NCBI GenBank assembly: GCA_011009095.1
Contig: VTPC01091258.1
Span: 682,001 to 746,000, forward strand
Source: Ignelater luminosus
Lineage: Eukaryota > Arthropoda > Insecta > Coleoptera > Elateridae
DNA length: 64,000 nt
Direction: 5' to 3'
In this document: piece by piece, positions 35,687-46,989 of the stretch
How positions within the stretch are numbered: the first letter of the stretch is position 1
How the letters are laid out: each line of letters begins with the position of its first letter
The notes under the pieces: model-generated
Seen by the model: only the letters and a program-made list of their open reading frames with translations
Database searches by the model: none
What the model was told of the DNA's origin: nothing
Made by a program: the position numbers and the translations under genes

Positions 35687-36909
35687 CTAGTTGTTGTTAT
35701 TATCTCCAGTATTGTATGCAAAAAAATTCATAAAACATTCTCGGATATATCTTGCTCTCGTTGTGGATTGGTTAACATTACTGTCATTATGTTGAAGCGT
35801 TTCAAAATACGGTCTAATATTTAAAGAAGCAGATTCGACATCTAAACTTTCGCAGTCTATGCTTCTTACAAAATTATGTAGAACATAAGCTGCTTTTATT
35901 ATTTTCTCAACTTTTTCTGGCGCTACCGCTATACAAGTTTCAAAAATTCTAAATTTTGCTACCAATATTCCGAAGGTACATTCCACCATTTGACGAGCAG
36001 CAGATATCCTTTGATTAAAAATACCTTTGTTGTCGTCCAATTGTCTCCTTGGAGGTGGCTTCATAATATTTTCAGTCAAACGGAATGCTTCATCAGCTAC
36101 AATGACAAATGGAAGTGGTTCTCCACCTTCCACTAACGGACGATCATCTGGTAATTGCATTTCTTTGTTTTTCAATAATTTTCCAAACTACTTCTTCCGT
36201 ATGCTCCAACATCTATTACAGAAAATTTATAATCGTCGTCAACCAGTGCTAATAATACAATAGAGTGGTAAGATTTATAATTATAAAATAATGATCCTCC
36301 ATGTGCTGGTTTGCGTATACGAACATGTTTACCGTCCAAAGCACCAATACAGTTTGGAAATTTATTTTTTTTTGCATAACCATCAGCGATTCTTGTGAAA
36401 TCTTTTTTTTTCCGGAAATTTCAAGAACTTCTTGTTAAGAGCCTCGTAAATAATATGTAACATTTCATCCTCTATTATACCTATTTCATTGTTACTAATA
36501 CAAAATCGATAAGATGCTGAAGAAAATGATTCACCAGTTGCTAAATATCTAAACAAAACTTAAAAAATCGATAAGGACGAGAAACTTTGAATCGGCAATA
36601 TTTTACTTACCGTAGAGTTACAGCTAATCTTTCTTCAAAACTAATAGTTTTACGATAATTAGTATGACCAGCATGAAATATTGGTTTAACATATTCACAT
36701 AACTTGTTAAAGCAATGTTCTGTCATTCTGTAATAATTTCGAAATTTCATAGGATCCCGCAGTAAAATATTATGAAGTTTCCAGTATTCACCATTATCAT
36801 TCCTATTAAGAAATAATTCCCTAACCCATACATTACGTTTTTGGTAACATTTCTTTTTCCACATATAATACAACATCACCGTATCTTCCTCTGAATCCGA
36901 CGAAGACAT
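35687..36909 (-). pseudogene. Harbinger DDE transposase, two exons, lightly damaged
   Basis: Exon 1 is 36909-36611 (MSSSDSEEDTVMLYYMWKKK), the intron is 36610-36549 (62 bp, GTAAGT...TTTAG, phase 2), and exon 2 is 36548-35687. The start at 36909 is preferred over the upstream in-frame ATG at 36936 because the acidic serine start is usual in the family. Catalytic features of the DDE_Tnp_4 fold: IGALDGKHVRIRKPAHGG (first Asp), VIDVGAYGRSS (second Asp block), VADEAFRL and MVECTFGILVAKFRIF (Glu block). Damage: a one-base shift in the poly-A run near 36407, and a small deletion after YGRSS near 36190 that removes the expected S-D-G-G-V-F part with its catalytic Asp and shifts the frame. It ends in an Asn run. 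It would cut and paste the element with its MADF partner; it is now inactive. Confidence 0.9.
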
Positions 36910-37559
36910 TTTTGTAAATACGTATGAAAACGACAATCACGTGTTATACTGCTCACTACCGTGGCGGTCGTTTCTGTCTGACACCGATTTTTAAAAACGG
37001 TCGGTCGGTATTGGTCGGTAGCGGTTGGTCGCTGACGGTCGAAAGTCTGTCTGACACCCGCCTTCGCAGACAAGTATTTTAAAATGTTAAGAATGCATTT
37101 GAAAACTAGCTGTACTGTTGTTTAGCAAATAACAAGCAACGTTTCGAACAACTAATTAAGTAAATTACGACTTAATCAGTACGCAATTGGTTAATTTTAT
37201 AAATAAGTTAGACATTCCAATGACTTTATTGCTGAATACCTTAACAATTACTGAACCAAATGTACTTTTGAGCGGTATCATTGAAAAGCGTTTTTAAAGG
37301 GCTTTTTAATGCAGTGTCACACGTGGGGGGGTTGCTATTTAGAATTTTAAAGTAGTGACTTATGGGAATTGAGGGTTTGGAGGGGTAGCATTACTAATAT
37401 TTCATTCTTTTTCTCCCTTGGTGTTATCAAAACGGTTTAAAGTAACTTAATATTTTTGTTAGTTTTTTTATTTTTGTTTTCTATTTTATACCGTTAATTA
37501 CAAGTTCGACTCATACAGTCCACTGCAACTTTTCAAATGGACATACCGCATTAAAGTTT

Positions 37560-40500
37560 GAAGTATGTATTAAAACGTAAAGTTTTATTCTGTGATCACT
37601 GAATAGTAAAATTACAAAAGCTAAATTAACTTTTATACAGAATAATGATTCATTTGAAGGTTATTTCGTTAAGAATAACAATTTTATAAAGAAGGAAATG
37701 ATGAAAATTAAAATTATGATTAGAAAAGTTTTACTTAAAATTAAAATTGAGTCCTGAGGCTTTAACTGAGAATAAAAAACTTTTTTTGTTTATGGAGTTA
37801 CGTTCTAATTTTTAAGTAATACTGGTACTAATAAAACTTTTTCAATCTTTAAGTTAGCTTATTGTCAAAGCTATAAACTTTTAATACGACATTGATTAGT
37901 AAATCACTTACAACATTGTTATTGGTGTATGAAAAGAATTCGATTAACATATGCGGGAGTATGTCGTCAGAAAACGCTGGAATATGTTATCGAGCTTTGA
38001 TGTAATAGCTGTTATTTTACAAGAAGATGAAATTTACAACGCGATGCTACAGGCGAGTGTTGCAATTATCTGAGTGTAAATAGCCATTACTTGAAAGTCA
38101 AATAAGTACGATACTTTATCTGCGATGTTAATGAAAAACAAATTTAAGGGTGTTGAATAATGAGCTTATTCTTCAACAGTCGTATATCAAACACACTTAT
38201 TCTATAAAAGATGTTTCTTCTTTAATCAGACGAAGCAAAATGAAGTCTAAAAGAATTACAACCGACAAAGAAATCATGACAAGCACATTTAAAGATGAAT
38301 AAAAATTGAAAGTGTGAATGACTATTTCACGTCTCTGATTTCGGATATTCGAGTTTATTATTGGGAATATTAAGATCTCTACTGAAAGCAGTTACCTGCA
38401 CATTCTAAAAGTATCTTGAACTATACGGAGAAACATCTACGTAATAAATTATTTTGTTACTTCTTGCTAATTGCTAATTATACAGATATAGCATATAAGA
38501 ATCTGAATGGAACGGTTCGGTAAAATTAATTATTTTCTTTGAAACTCCTTTGACCTGTCCTAGTATAATTAAGAGAATCTTTATTTTCTTACCTTTATGT
38601 TCTACAGAAGTTCAGTTTACTTTTTAAATTTAGTAAGTGAATAATATTAAAATTTTGTTGCTACAGTTCTGGTCTAAATTTGATTCAAGTTACCCACAAA
38701 CGATATAATTGCAATAAGAATATATAATTGCCTGTGAATACTGATTACAGTTGAACTATCTATTTCTATAACAGAGTAATAGCCAATTTATCTCGAACTT
38801 GGTATTTTGTTGAGTTTTACTTTTTCTGAAACTGTACATATTCTCCTAGCCACTTAGCAATGTAGAATGCTACAACATAACCTGCCACGCAATACTATTT
38901 CCTTTTTGACCAGGATAAGGAAATATGGAGACTACTGGAAATGGTTTCAATGATACAGGTTTTTCTCAAGTTTACTCGTTTACCTCTTCTTTTCACCTTC
39001 TTGAAAGTCTAATATCTTGTTACGTCTTTAATAATAAAGACTGTATAACTGTATAAACAGTTAATGATTAAATATTATGATTATCGGTGGTAGCAAAAAT
39101 TTAGGATTAAGGTTATAACAGTGAGTTGTACAACTTTTCTATTATGTCAGTATACATAATTTCATTGCGCAATTACCGGTACGTATGGGATTAATGTTTT
39201 CTTGTCTTAAAGAAAGCTTTGTCAAATTACAAAGAAGTCATTAAGCGAAAAGTATCAACAATAACTATATTTGTGCGCACTTCCCTTTATTACTTACTTA
39301 GTTTTTCTATACCTTGACTTTAGCAGAACCAATGAGCTCTTTGTTACGTGATTATTACTTGTTGACGGAAATCTATAGACAGAAAAATATAAAGACGTTT
39401 CCATTGCCAAAAAATACACATTTTTGTTTCATTTCTTTTAGTGTTGTTCGTGCGCTTAGTTTCCTTACTTTGTTAAATTGAATCTCTTGGCAGTTCTCCT
39501 TAGTGCTTACAAATTTCTAGGCTAATATTTGCTGCTTGCGTATTACGTGTTTCCATCTGGTAAAGAAGATAACGTTGTTCGCAGTAGTATGTTTTTAAAA
39601 TCAATTATGTATTGTTATAAAAAAGTATGAAGCAGATAATTAAAAAGAAAAACATAAGAAGTATTTCAAAAAAAAAGAAAATTTTGTTCGTCGAGAGTTC
39701 TTTATGTTTTATGTTATCATTCTTTGTCTTATGCAGCATTGCTATTTGCTACACAGTAGTTTCGAGAGCTTAACCGCTCTCCAGTGTGCTACCCCCAGTA
39801 CGTAACATCAATATATTCTACAGTCATATATATTTACATTTACATAAACATCTCTCGCTATAAAGTGCACTCTGCTATTCGGAGTCTTTTTATTTATGAA
39901 TGACATCTGACGAAGGTAATCTAAGTAATGCTGTTTATCATTTTGTAAAATCACGTTTTCTTTAGCAAAAATAATAGTACTTGTCTATTTTCTAAAAAGC
40001 AAAAACATTTAAAAACTGAAGTGATTAAAAATTTAATTTTCCAATTTCTTTCTATTTTAGATTTTGGGAAAATCTCGACGTATAACTTTCCCTTTTTCCG
40101 TTTAAGACTACTTAATCCTATAATTATTATTACAGTCACGTCATGTTTGGTAAATATATCTCTTTTAAACATTATATTTATTAACTTTTCATTTATAACA
40201 GTGATTTTATTGGCTTTGCCATAAACTTGCTATTTGCTTGTTTTATTTAAATATTATAACAGAAAAAAGTTTGTTCTGGGAAACATACTTACTTCAAATT
40301 TTAACATTTTGCAATTTGTCAAAAAACGATAAAACATGTATTGATATTTAATTTCTTTTGGTAGACTGCTTATTTATCTTGACCAAATGCAGTAACAGAT
40401 GGGTCATACAAAAGTAATGTGACACGAAATTAAAAGCATTTTTGTAATCTATGTACATATGTCATGTGGAAATTCCTGTTGTTCTTGCGTGCTTGTTCTA

Positions 40501-41100
40501 GAATTATTGAATTAATAATTAATTGTTCTTTACATCCAAATGAGTTACTAGCGCATCCCTTTTGTTTTTCTGCAATCGTATTGTTTGTTTGTAAAGACAG
40601 GTTCTCACATGTCAGTTTGCATAAATCGTTTTGACTGAAATCAACTTTAATGAAAATAAAAACAAAACGTCTCTGTTCATACACATCTGTTAGGCTGAAG
40701 TAGTTTCTTAATAGTTGTTACTATCATATCGTATTATTAATTGATTTATCATTATCTACTCGTAAAACCATAACTATTGTTTCTACAATTTTGTCTGTGA
40801 TGCACAATGTAAATAGTCGGTAGACAAGCAATGGGTTTCTATTTTAAGAGACTATTCAGGTTATTAGACTCTTTTGGATTAAGACATGTGGTTGTTTTTC
40901 TAAAGAAGGATGACGTTCGTTGGATGATCTCCGTGAAGTACCTGGGCAAGTGTGCGTGCAATTGATTTTTCTGCCAATATTTCTGATTTTTATCTCGACT
41001 AGGATTTTAGGAGTTTAGTGTTTTGTTTATCACATATTTCACGTCTTGTTCGATTGTGTTTCTGTAGTGCATTTGTTCTGAATTGTTTTCACTTCTTTCT
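37560..41100. other. AT-rich stretch, no gene seen
   Basis: I see nothing supportable. The overlapping frames at 39951-40224 are chance frames in low-complexity DNA. Confidence 0.5.
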
Positions 41101-41104
41101 TCTT

Positions 41105-41422
41105 GTACCAAATCCAATATGGCGGCAGGACGCGATTTTGAAAAACAAGTTTAAATACAACGGGTACTGTGTGATACCTCATTTTAAAGTTCTCACTAAA
41201 TAGGTTATACTACCTAAGCTCCAGAAAATTCTATCCACCCAAAACAAAATGGCAGCCTGTCAAAATATTCCAATTTCTTCTTCTTCTTGCCACCATCTTG
41301 AAATCTGGAACAAGGTATTTTTGCTTATAGTGTTTCGGAGAAAGCATAAAAATCAACCTTCTAAAAGGGTAAAATAATATCACAAATGAATTTATGCGTT
41401 ACTTTACTTATACACTGTATAT
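41105..41422. repeat. Probable mariner-type MITE remnant
   Basis: It contains AATATGGCGGCAGGACG, TGTGTGATACCTCATTTTAA and an AAAATGGCAG/GCCACCATCTTG pair in opposite orientations, and ends in ATGCGTTACTTTACTTATAC and ACTGTATATA at about 41420. These blocks recall common arthropod short elements ending in TATACAGTGT. The left end is not defined. Confidence 0.4.
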
Positions 41423-41739
41423 ATAAAATTATTACTAACACTACGACCTATTAACTAACATTACTACTACTCCTGCTATAAAGATGATGACGAAGAATGA
41501 TAATAAAAATGCTATTTTTCCTGCCTGCGGTGTATTAACAAGTGTTGATGTTATCACAACCATAATTAAGCAAATTTCAATCGATACATTTCTAGTACTA
41601 GAGCGTGTGTTGTTGATACGAACAGTAAAGGTATTGAATATAAGCAGAAATCAAGATCATTACTGATATTATGCTAGCCACCAAATATGTACCCAAGAAA
41701 TTGAGGCAAGGACCTATCATTTTATTGTTTAAAGGTAAT

Positions 41740-41935
41740 GATGTCGTAGTCTTGACGTCCCAGCTACACTTTACACCTGATATCTACCTGATGTGATTGA
41801 AATTACGCGCTGGCGATGTAACTTGAGTACTTCCTTTGCGATGTCATAGTATTGACCTACCAGCTACATCGATAAGATGTAATCGAGAGATGTAGTGGTC
41901 GTTCCTTCGTTGGTATGTACCTGTTACATTAATGT
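41740..41935 (+). repeat. Degenerate direct repeat, period about 100 bp
   Basis: GATGTCGTAGTCTTGACGTC followed by CCAGCTAC at 41740 recurs as GATGTCATAGTATTGACC followed by TACCAGCTAC at 41840, with GATGTAGTGGTC further on. No coding content. Confidence 0.5.
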
Positions 41936-42329
41936 CACACCTGTGTTTACAGGGATATTCACAATAATCAAAAAGGATTTATAAACGGTGTGCCTGGCTG
42001 CATTGTTAATTCTAAGTTGGTTAATGTTGTATTTTCGAGTTATAGCAGTTCAATCTAAAAATTTTACCAGATACCCAAAAAACCTTAAATACCTACACAT
42101 CAACGCTTTTCTTGATAAGAAGAATTTACTGTCGAGTATGTAAGCTAACACCATTAATAAAATCTCAAAAAAGTTATCTTCCGTCTTCGAAAATTGTGTT
42201 CACTGTATTAAAATGGCATCGCGGTTGTCAAGTTTAAAAACCTTTAAACGTAAGCTACAGAGATGAAAACTCTATTAGACTTTTCGACTTACTCTTTAAT
42301 GGGGAATAATATACTGTAGTGTTTATGCG

Positions 42330-42560
42330 CCGTTTACGAGACACGCTGTATAATGAAATATGTGATCCAAGATTTAGCAATACTTATGGTTATCCACTTA
42401 ATAGGATTTGCCGATGAGCAGGCCGTTATAGCTAAAACAGTTAATGGTGCAGAGAGGGTTATTAATTTGACTTGAGATCTTTTTGAAGAAATCGGTTTAC
42501 AGATAAGTCCTAAAAAAGCTCTGTCATTTACATTAAGAAAGGAAAGCTTAGCAAATACAA
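42330..42560 (+). pseudogene. LINE reverse transcriptase fragment (catalytic box)
   Basis: The plus strand reads IGFADEQAVIAKTVNGAERV, then LFEEIGLQISPKKALSFTLR. This fits the reverse transcriptase palm block F-A-D-D-x-A-V-I-A followed by the G-L-x-I-x-x-x-K-x/S block. The second catalytic Asp is Glu here. One stop lies between the two blocks. It is a short 5'- and 3'-truncated scrap; the minus-strand frame over it (42334-42579) is a shadow. Confidence 0.65.
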
Positions 42561-42892
42561 CATAAGAAACGCAAAGCAAAAAACAAACAGTGAACTGACA
42601 GAACGCGTTGTGGGCGTTTTTTAACTAGTCATCACACGAATTTCGTGTTTTGGGTGTTTTTAATGGACTAGAGCGCGTTGTGGTTGCTTTAGAAAGACCA
42701 CGACGAAAAATGTCGTTTTCAAAATCTTCTATATAGTTCAAATGCGTGCTAGTCAATTTCTTTGTTCAATCAGCGATTTCGATGTTTGCACCTAACCTAT
42801 AACACAACATGAGCCGCATACGACATACGTTTTCTTTAACATAGTTGATTCTGATGACGAGTTTTTTACACATGTTATAATTAAACAGGGAG

Positions 42893-42921
42893 AAAGAGAA
42901 AGAGAGAGAGAGAGAGAGAGA
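42893..42921 (+). repeat. (AG)n microsatellite
   Basis: GA-rich start followed by about ten pure AG units. Confidence 0.9.
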
Positions 42922-43262
42922 TCAAGATCAAAAGGCAGAGAAATTTAGTGACGCAGTAAATGTTCAAAATTATATTTTACACCTTTTTGTTTACATACTA
43001 CTATCCGTTTCCGAATAGAGTTTCTGACTAACAACGCCAAGATTTTTTTGAAAATGGGCTTGTCTAATTCAGTGAGGATTTTCTTGGGCATTACAGTTCT
43101 TAATTGCCCCATTATAAGCTATCTTGGGTAATTTAAGTCTTTTATAAATTTTTATATTTGCTATTTTAATCCATACTAGTTAAGGACATCAAGAACAATG
43201 TTGTTCAATATTTGATCTCCAATTTCCTTCAGCAATTATTTGTCTTTCAAATTCATGTTCTA

Positions 43263-43653
43263 TTATTTGTTGCGTTTGAATTTGCTCTTCGGGTTTTTAC
43301 ATAGGTTGATCTTATCTTCACTGGGTTTGATTTGGGTTATTGTGTTATCTTCTTCCATTTGCGTTACTTTACTAGTTTTTGATAGATAATTCTTCTGATT
43401 ATTAAGTTTTTTTTGCATCTGTTCTAAGGTGTGAGTTTTAACTCTTTCAATACTGATACACAGATTTAAAATCATCAAAAGTGTTTTCTTTGTAGTAATA
43501 GTAACACCATATTAGTTTTTTTATTGCATTTTTACTCCAGGCTAATCTTTGATTTTGTTTAATGTTTGCATCTTGTGTTTCTCCTCTTCTCTGAGATATT
43601 GTTATCGATGTATCTGAAGTTATTTCTTTATAGTTGCCAATAAGGAAGAGCAA
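43263..43653 (-). pseudogene. LINE polyprotein N-terminal fragment
   Basis: The minus strand reads NQRLAWSKNAIKKLIWCYYY, matching an N-terminal W-(S/T)-K-x-(M/A)-x-x-x-(V/L)-I-x-C-Y-Y motif seen in several arthropod LINE polyproteins. Then, in a different frame, come EQMQKKLNNQKNYLSKTSKV and TQMEEDNTITQIK, matching the following charged helix (Q-R-x-I-x-x-K-x-L-T-x-x-E-I-x-x-I). One frameshift lies near 43460. The reverse transcriptase scrap at 42330-42560 is on the other strand, so they are separate insertions or rearranged. Recognition rests on the motif only. Confidence 0.5.
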
Positions 43654-43659
43654 CGGCGT

Positions 43660-45585
43660 TCTCTTTGTTTGATAGAATATTATAAGAACTTTGTTGCAAC
43701 TTCAATACCACGAGTAGCTAAAGAAAAATGTCCATCAAAACAGATACAGTAACGCCATATACTCGGAAGCTATCACTAGTAACACATAATATTCAATTCC
43801 TGAGCACGATTACTTCTACTGTAAACTTTTTTTTATTTTTAGGTTCTTCTTCCAGCTCGCGTACGAATTAATACTGGATTTCTCCTGTACTGTAATCGGA
43901 CATAGTCCTCTTTGTCGGAGTTAATAAATAAATAATAAAATATATTTAATGTGAAAATCCTGCTTTATATAACTATGCAATTTATTGTTAGAGAAAGATA
44001 TGTCACTTACGGAAAACAAAAAATCATACTTTGGTATTGCTTTTAAGAAAGTCCTCGTAAAGGCTTTACAAATGAAATGAATCTTGAACTATCCTAACTA
44101 CATAAACCTTGTATAATATTTGCTGAAAACCCGGTATTGAAATCGGCACAGAAATGTAAATAAAACACTAATATTACCCACTTGAAAGTTGACAGAAATG
44201 GGGTATATTGAAGCCCTCGGCATTTACCACAAAATTGCTAATATTATATATATATGTGACATGACTTGGGTTTTAGCGAGGTTCTTTATAAAGTAAAAGT
44301 AAATGCCTTTTGCCTTGAAAAGGGATGACCCGCGTATCCCTTAAGCCTTATTTGGATTACTTCGTTTCCACCCTTAAAGCAATTTGTTAGGTTAAAAGAG
44401 CTTTACCATAAGAAAAAAACTGTTGATCAAATTCATAAAACGTTTGTAGAGCAGTAATAAAAATAGAAACGGTATGGTTTGTTTGTGTGTTTTAAGAACT
44501 GAACAAGAATTAAATCTTACCCAAAATGTTTAAAACTCTGTGTCTAACAAAAACAAATTTTGAAAGTTCCAGTTAAATATTCAAAGTACATTCATAACGG
44601 TGAGAACTTTTCAGAACATTAATATCATACTATACACAAAATAACAAAAACCTATTTATAATAATAATAAACGGTTTATTATATACTAAAAGCAATCATA
44701 CTAAACAGAAAAAAATTACTGTCGAAGAAATCGCGTTCAGATAATCTTTAGATATGAAAACCCAACCCACTCTCCTTTTATCACTTTTTTATCGAACGTT
44801 TATAAGGACAAAATGATAGAAAATCGTTTAGATCCAAAGGTCATCAAGGTTGCTTACAGAATACCTACACTAATACACTAACAATTCCTAACGCTGTTTT
44901 GCTAAAGTAAAACAAAAGGAATTTGTCCAGGATGCCGTAAAACTGTTGTTTTTCTCTTTGCAGAAGAGTAGCTTAGAAAATCAGAAAAGAATAGATAATT
45001 TTGTGTACACGCTCACAAAATACTGACGTTCATTGGATATGTCAATTTACCTGCCGTTCCTCTTTTGTACATCGGCAATTACACAAGCGTTTTTCAAATA
45101 ATTTCTTTAAGGGACAGGGAGGATACAATTTTAATAAAATGTGTTTATTTTTAAAACGCAAACACTAACAAACTATTGCGCTAGTAACCTATTATAAGGC
45201 AGAGAAATGAATTTATTAGTTTGCTCACTATTTAGGAGCAAGTCTGTGTTATTTTCTAATTTTTTCTTATATAGCTTTCTGTTTAAAAGTTTGTTTATTA
45301 TGTTCCCCTTAATAACTTGAATTTTAACAAAGAACGGTGAACGCAATGGTTATAGTAACAACATAGCAATTGCAATGCAATCCAGCTGTTCCACTTAGGA
45401 TTAGTCAAACTTTTTATTAATGTTAATTCATCTCAGTTTACAGTATGACTTATTGTAAGAAAAGTTAGTTAGATGCTAATTTACTTTTAATTTCTTATAT
45501 TTAATTAGAATTATTAGTTATTTTAGAATCGTGTGAGAAATTAAAACTACACGTTTGTTTGAGGGCCACTGTTTGATTCCTTAAT
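43660..45585. other. AT-rich stretch, no gene seen
   Basis: I see no supportable feature. Confidence 0.5.
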
Positions 45586-45589
45586 TCTA

Positions 45590-45790
45590 TGATAATAATT
45601 TTTAAGAAAATCGCTGGGACATGTGTAGCAATTTAAATAAACATACATCTATTAAACCGATCTTTTGAGTTTTCCGGCCATATTGCAAAAAGTGAATAAC
45701 GTCCTCAACGGTTTCTTCTAATGGCAGTGCAGCATTTTTGTCGTGGATTTGAACCTAGACATTAAAAATTCCAAAATAAACTATTGAAGA
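45590..45790. repeat. MITE copy related to 31550-31735
   Basis: It shares CTATTAAACCGAT, a CGGCCATATTGCAAAAAG block and ACGTCCTCAACG with the copy at 31.6 kb, in the same order and strand. At its right end, on the minus strand, GGTTCAAATCC (about 45742-45752) is a perfect tRNA-type B box, but no A box or cloverleaf is evident. Confidence 0.5.
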
Positions 45791-45799
45791 GCACATCAG

Positions 45800-46980
45800 G
45801 ACAAAAGATAAAACAGATTAAGAAATGCAAAATAAAAAACTTGTGTGAGATCTTCGCTACTTTACAAATGCTAAAGCTGAGTTGTTGCGGAGCACCATCG
45901 TGCACCAACCAGGGTAGACTCATTATTAATATTATTAAATGTTAAAATAATTATTAATATCAGGGTAGTTTTACTTATGCTTGTCTCATCTAAGCTTCAA
46001 GATATGCCTCCAGCTACAGTGTAAACATAAAATCGATGATTTTAGAAGGTAGAACACGTTAAGGTTGCTCGAGCTGTAGTATATTATAACATGCAATCAT
46101 TAAAATCTCAGTTGCCAGTAGGCTATAAAAGAAAAATTCATGTCTTAGATTAATCCATTCTCAGTAAAAATTATCTGTCAAATCGACAGTTTGAATTTAT
46201 TTTATTGTGCTATTAATTGGTTTTGTAATTTGTAGGTTATGTATTGGCCTTCGTTGGCATGCGTGTGTTTACGCCCTACAGAAGAATTTCATAGCCTACC
46301 GAGAACTGAAATTTTAATGATCGCTTGTTACTATTACAAAAGTTGCACTATAGTAGCACCGTTCCTAGGCTATGAGTCTCCCGTGTGCAAGGCTATATTT
46401 GCCGCCCTTTTCTATTTTTCAAATATCAGTTGTTAACGCATGTTCCGAAAGTTTTGGCACAATTCTCGATATGTAATCGTTATGTACTACATTAATCTAA
46501 TTCAAATCATCAGTATGAACTTTATTTAACATACTTATTGAGCACAGAAATATTAATTTAAATTAATGCTTTTTATTTTGAGCTTCTCGTTATCATAAAC
46601 TTTCCTCAACAGAACCGTCTAAAAGCATTTGAAGCGTTATGGTTTCTAACCACAAAAGCTCTGACGTGATGGCATGATGCCAAGTTTGGCCAACACATTG
46701 TATCATCCTGAGGATGACATGCTTTGAACAAATCAACCCATTTTGATAGACAGTTACGAGTTACGAGTATAACTTTCTTTATTTAACGCTTAATTCCTCG
46801 CTTTGCAGACGGTACAAAAATCTCCGCTGTTCAAACTGCACGCCACACTACTACTTAACGTTTCCTTTAAGTTTAACATTATTTGGACAATCATCAATAT
46901 TAGCAAAGTAATAGTAATAGTTGGGAAATTTAAAGCCCAGCAAATAGTCCTTTGTAAGTCCTTTTTTATTAGCCTCTCGC
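45800..46980. other. No gene seen
   Basis: AT-rich, with short chance frames (46239-46436, 46803-47003). I see no repeat. Confidence 0.4.
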
Positions 46981-46989
46981 TATTCCCTC

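Larger units (their letters stand above)
33609..37062. mobile_element. Harbinger/PIF transposon, nearly complete
   Basis: Terminal inverted repeats are GGCGGGTGTCAGACAG (33609-33624) and its exact complement CTGTCTGACACCCGCC (37047-37062). The flanking triplets are TTA (33606-33608) and TTC (37063-37065), consistent with the 3-bp TWA-type target duplication of this superfamily plus one change. Both ends carry clustered GACC/GGTC-type motifs (e.g. ACCGACCGG near 33667 and GGTCGGTCGG near 37001) that look like transposase-binding repeats. The interior holds the two convergent genes of the superfamily: a MADF/BESS (Myb-like) protein on the + strand and a DDE transposase on the - strand. Each shows only small damage, so the insertion is fairly recent. 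Confidence 0.93.
33251..37550. mobile_element. Foldback-type element with arms of about 300 bp, split by a Harbinger transposon
   Basis: 33251-33590 and about 37080-37550 are imperfect inverted repeats. On the left: TACAGGGTGTCG, GAAAAGTTGCAGTG, CAGCCCCTCAATTTTCAGTC, TTAAACAGCAACCTTCCACG, then TGTGACA and CATTGAAAAACATTTTTAAA. On the right the complements occur in mirror order (e.g. CACTGCAACTTTTC at 37520 and TGTCACACGTGG at 37315). The outer left end matches the TATACAGGGTGT motif; the right end (ACATACCGCA) has drifted. No coding sequence belongs to this element. It was present before the Harbinger inserted. Family not known; long arms without genes fit foldback or mariner-derived elements. 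Confidence 0.8.
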
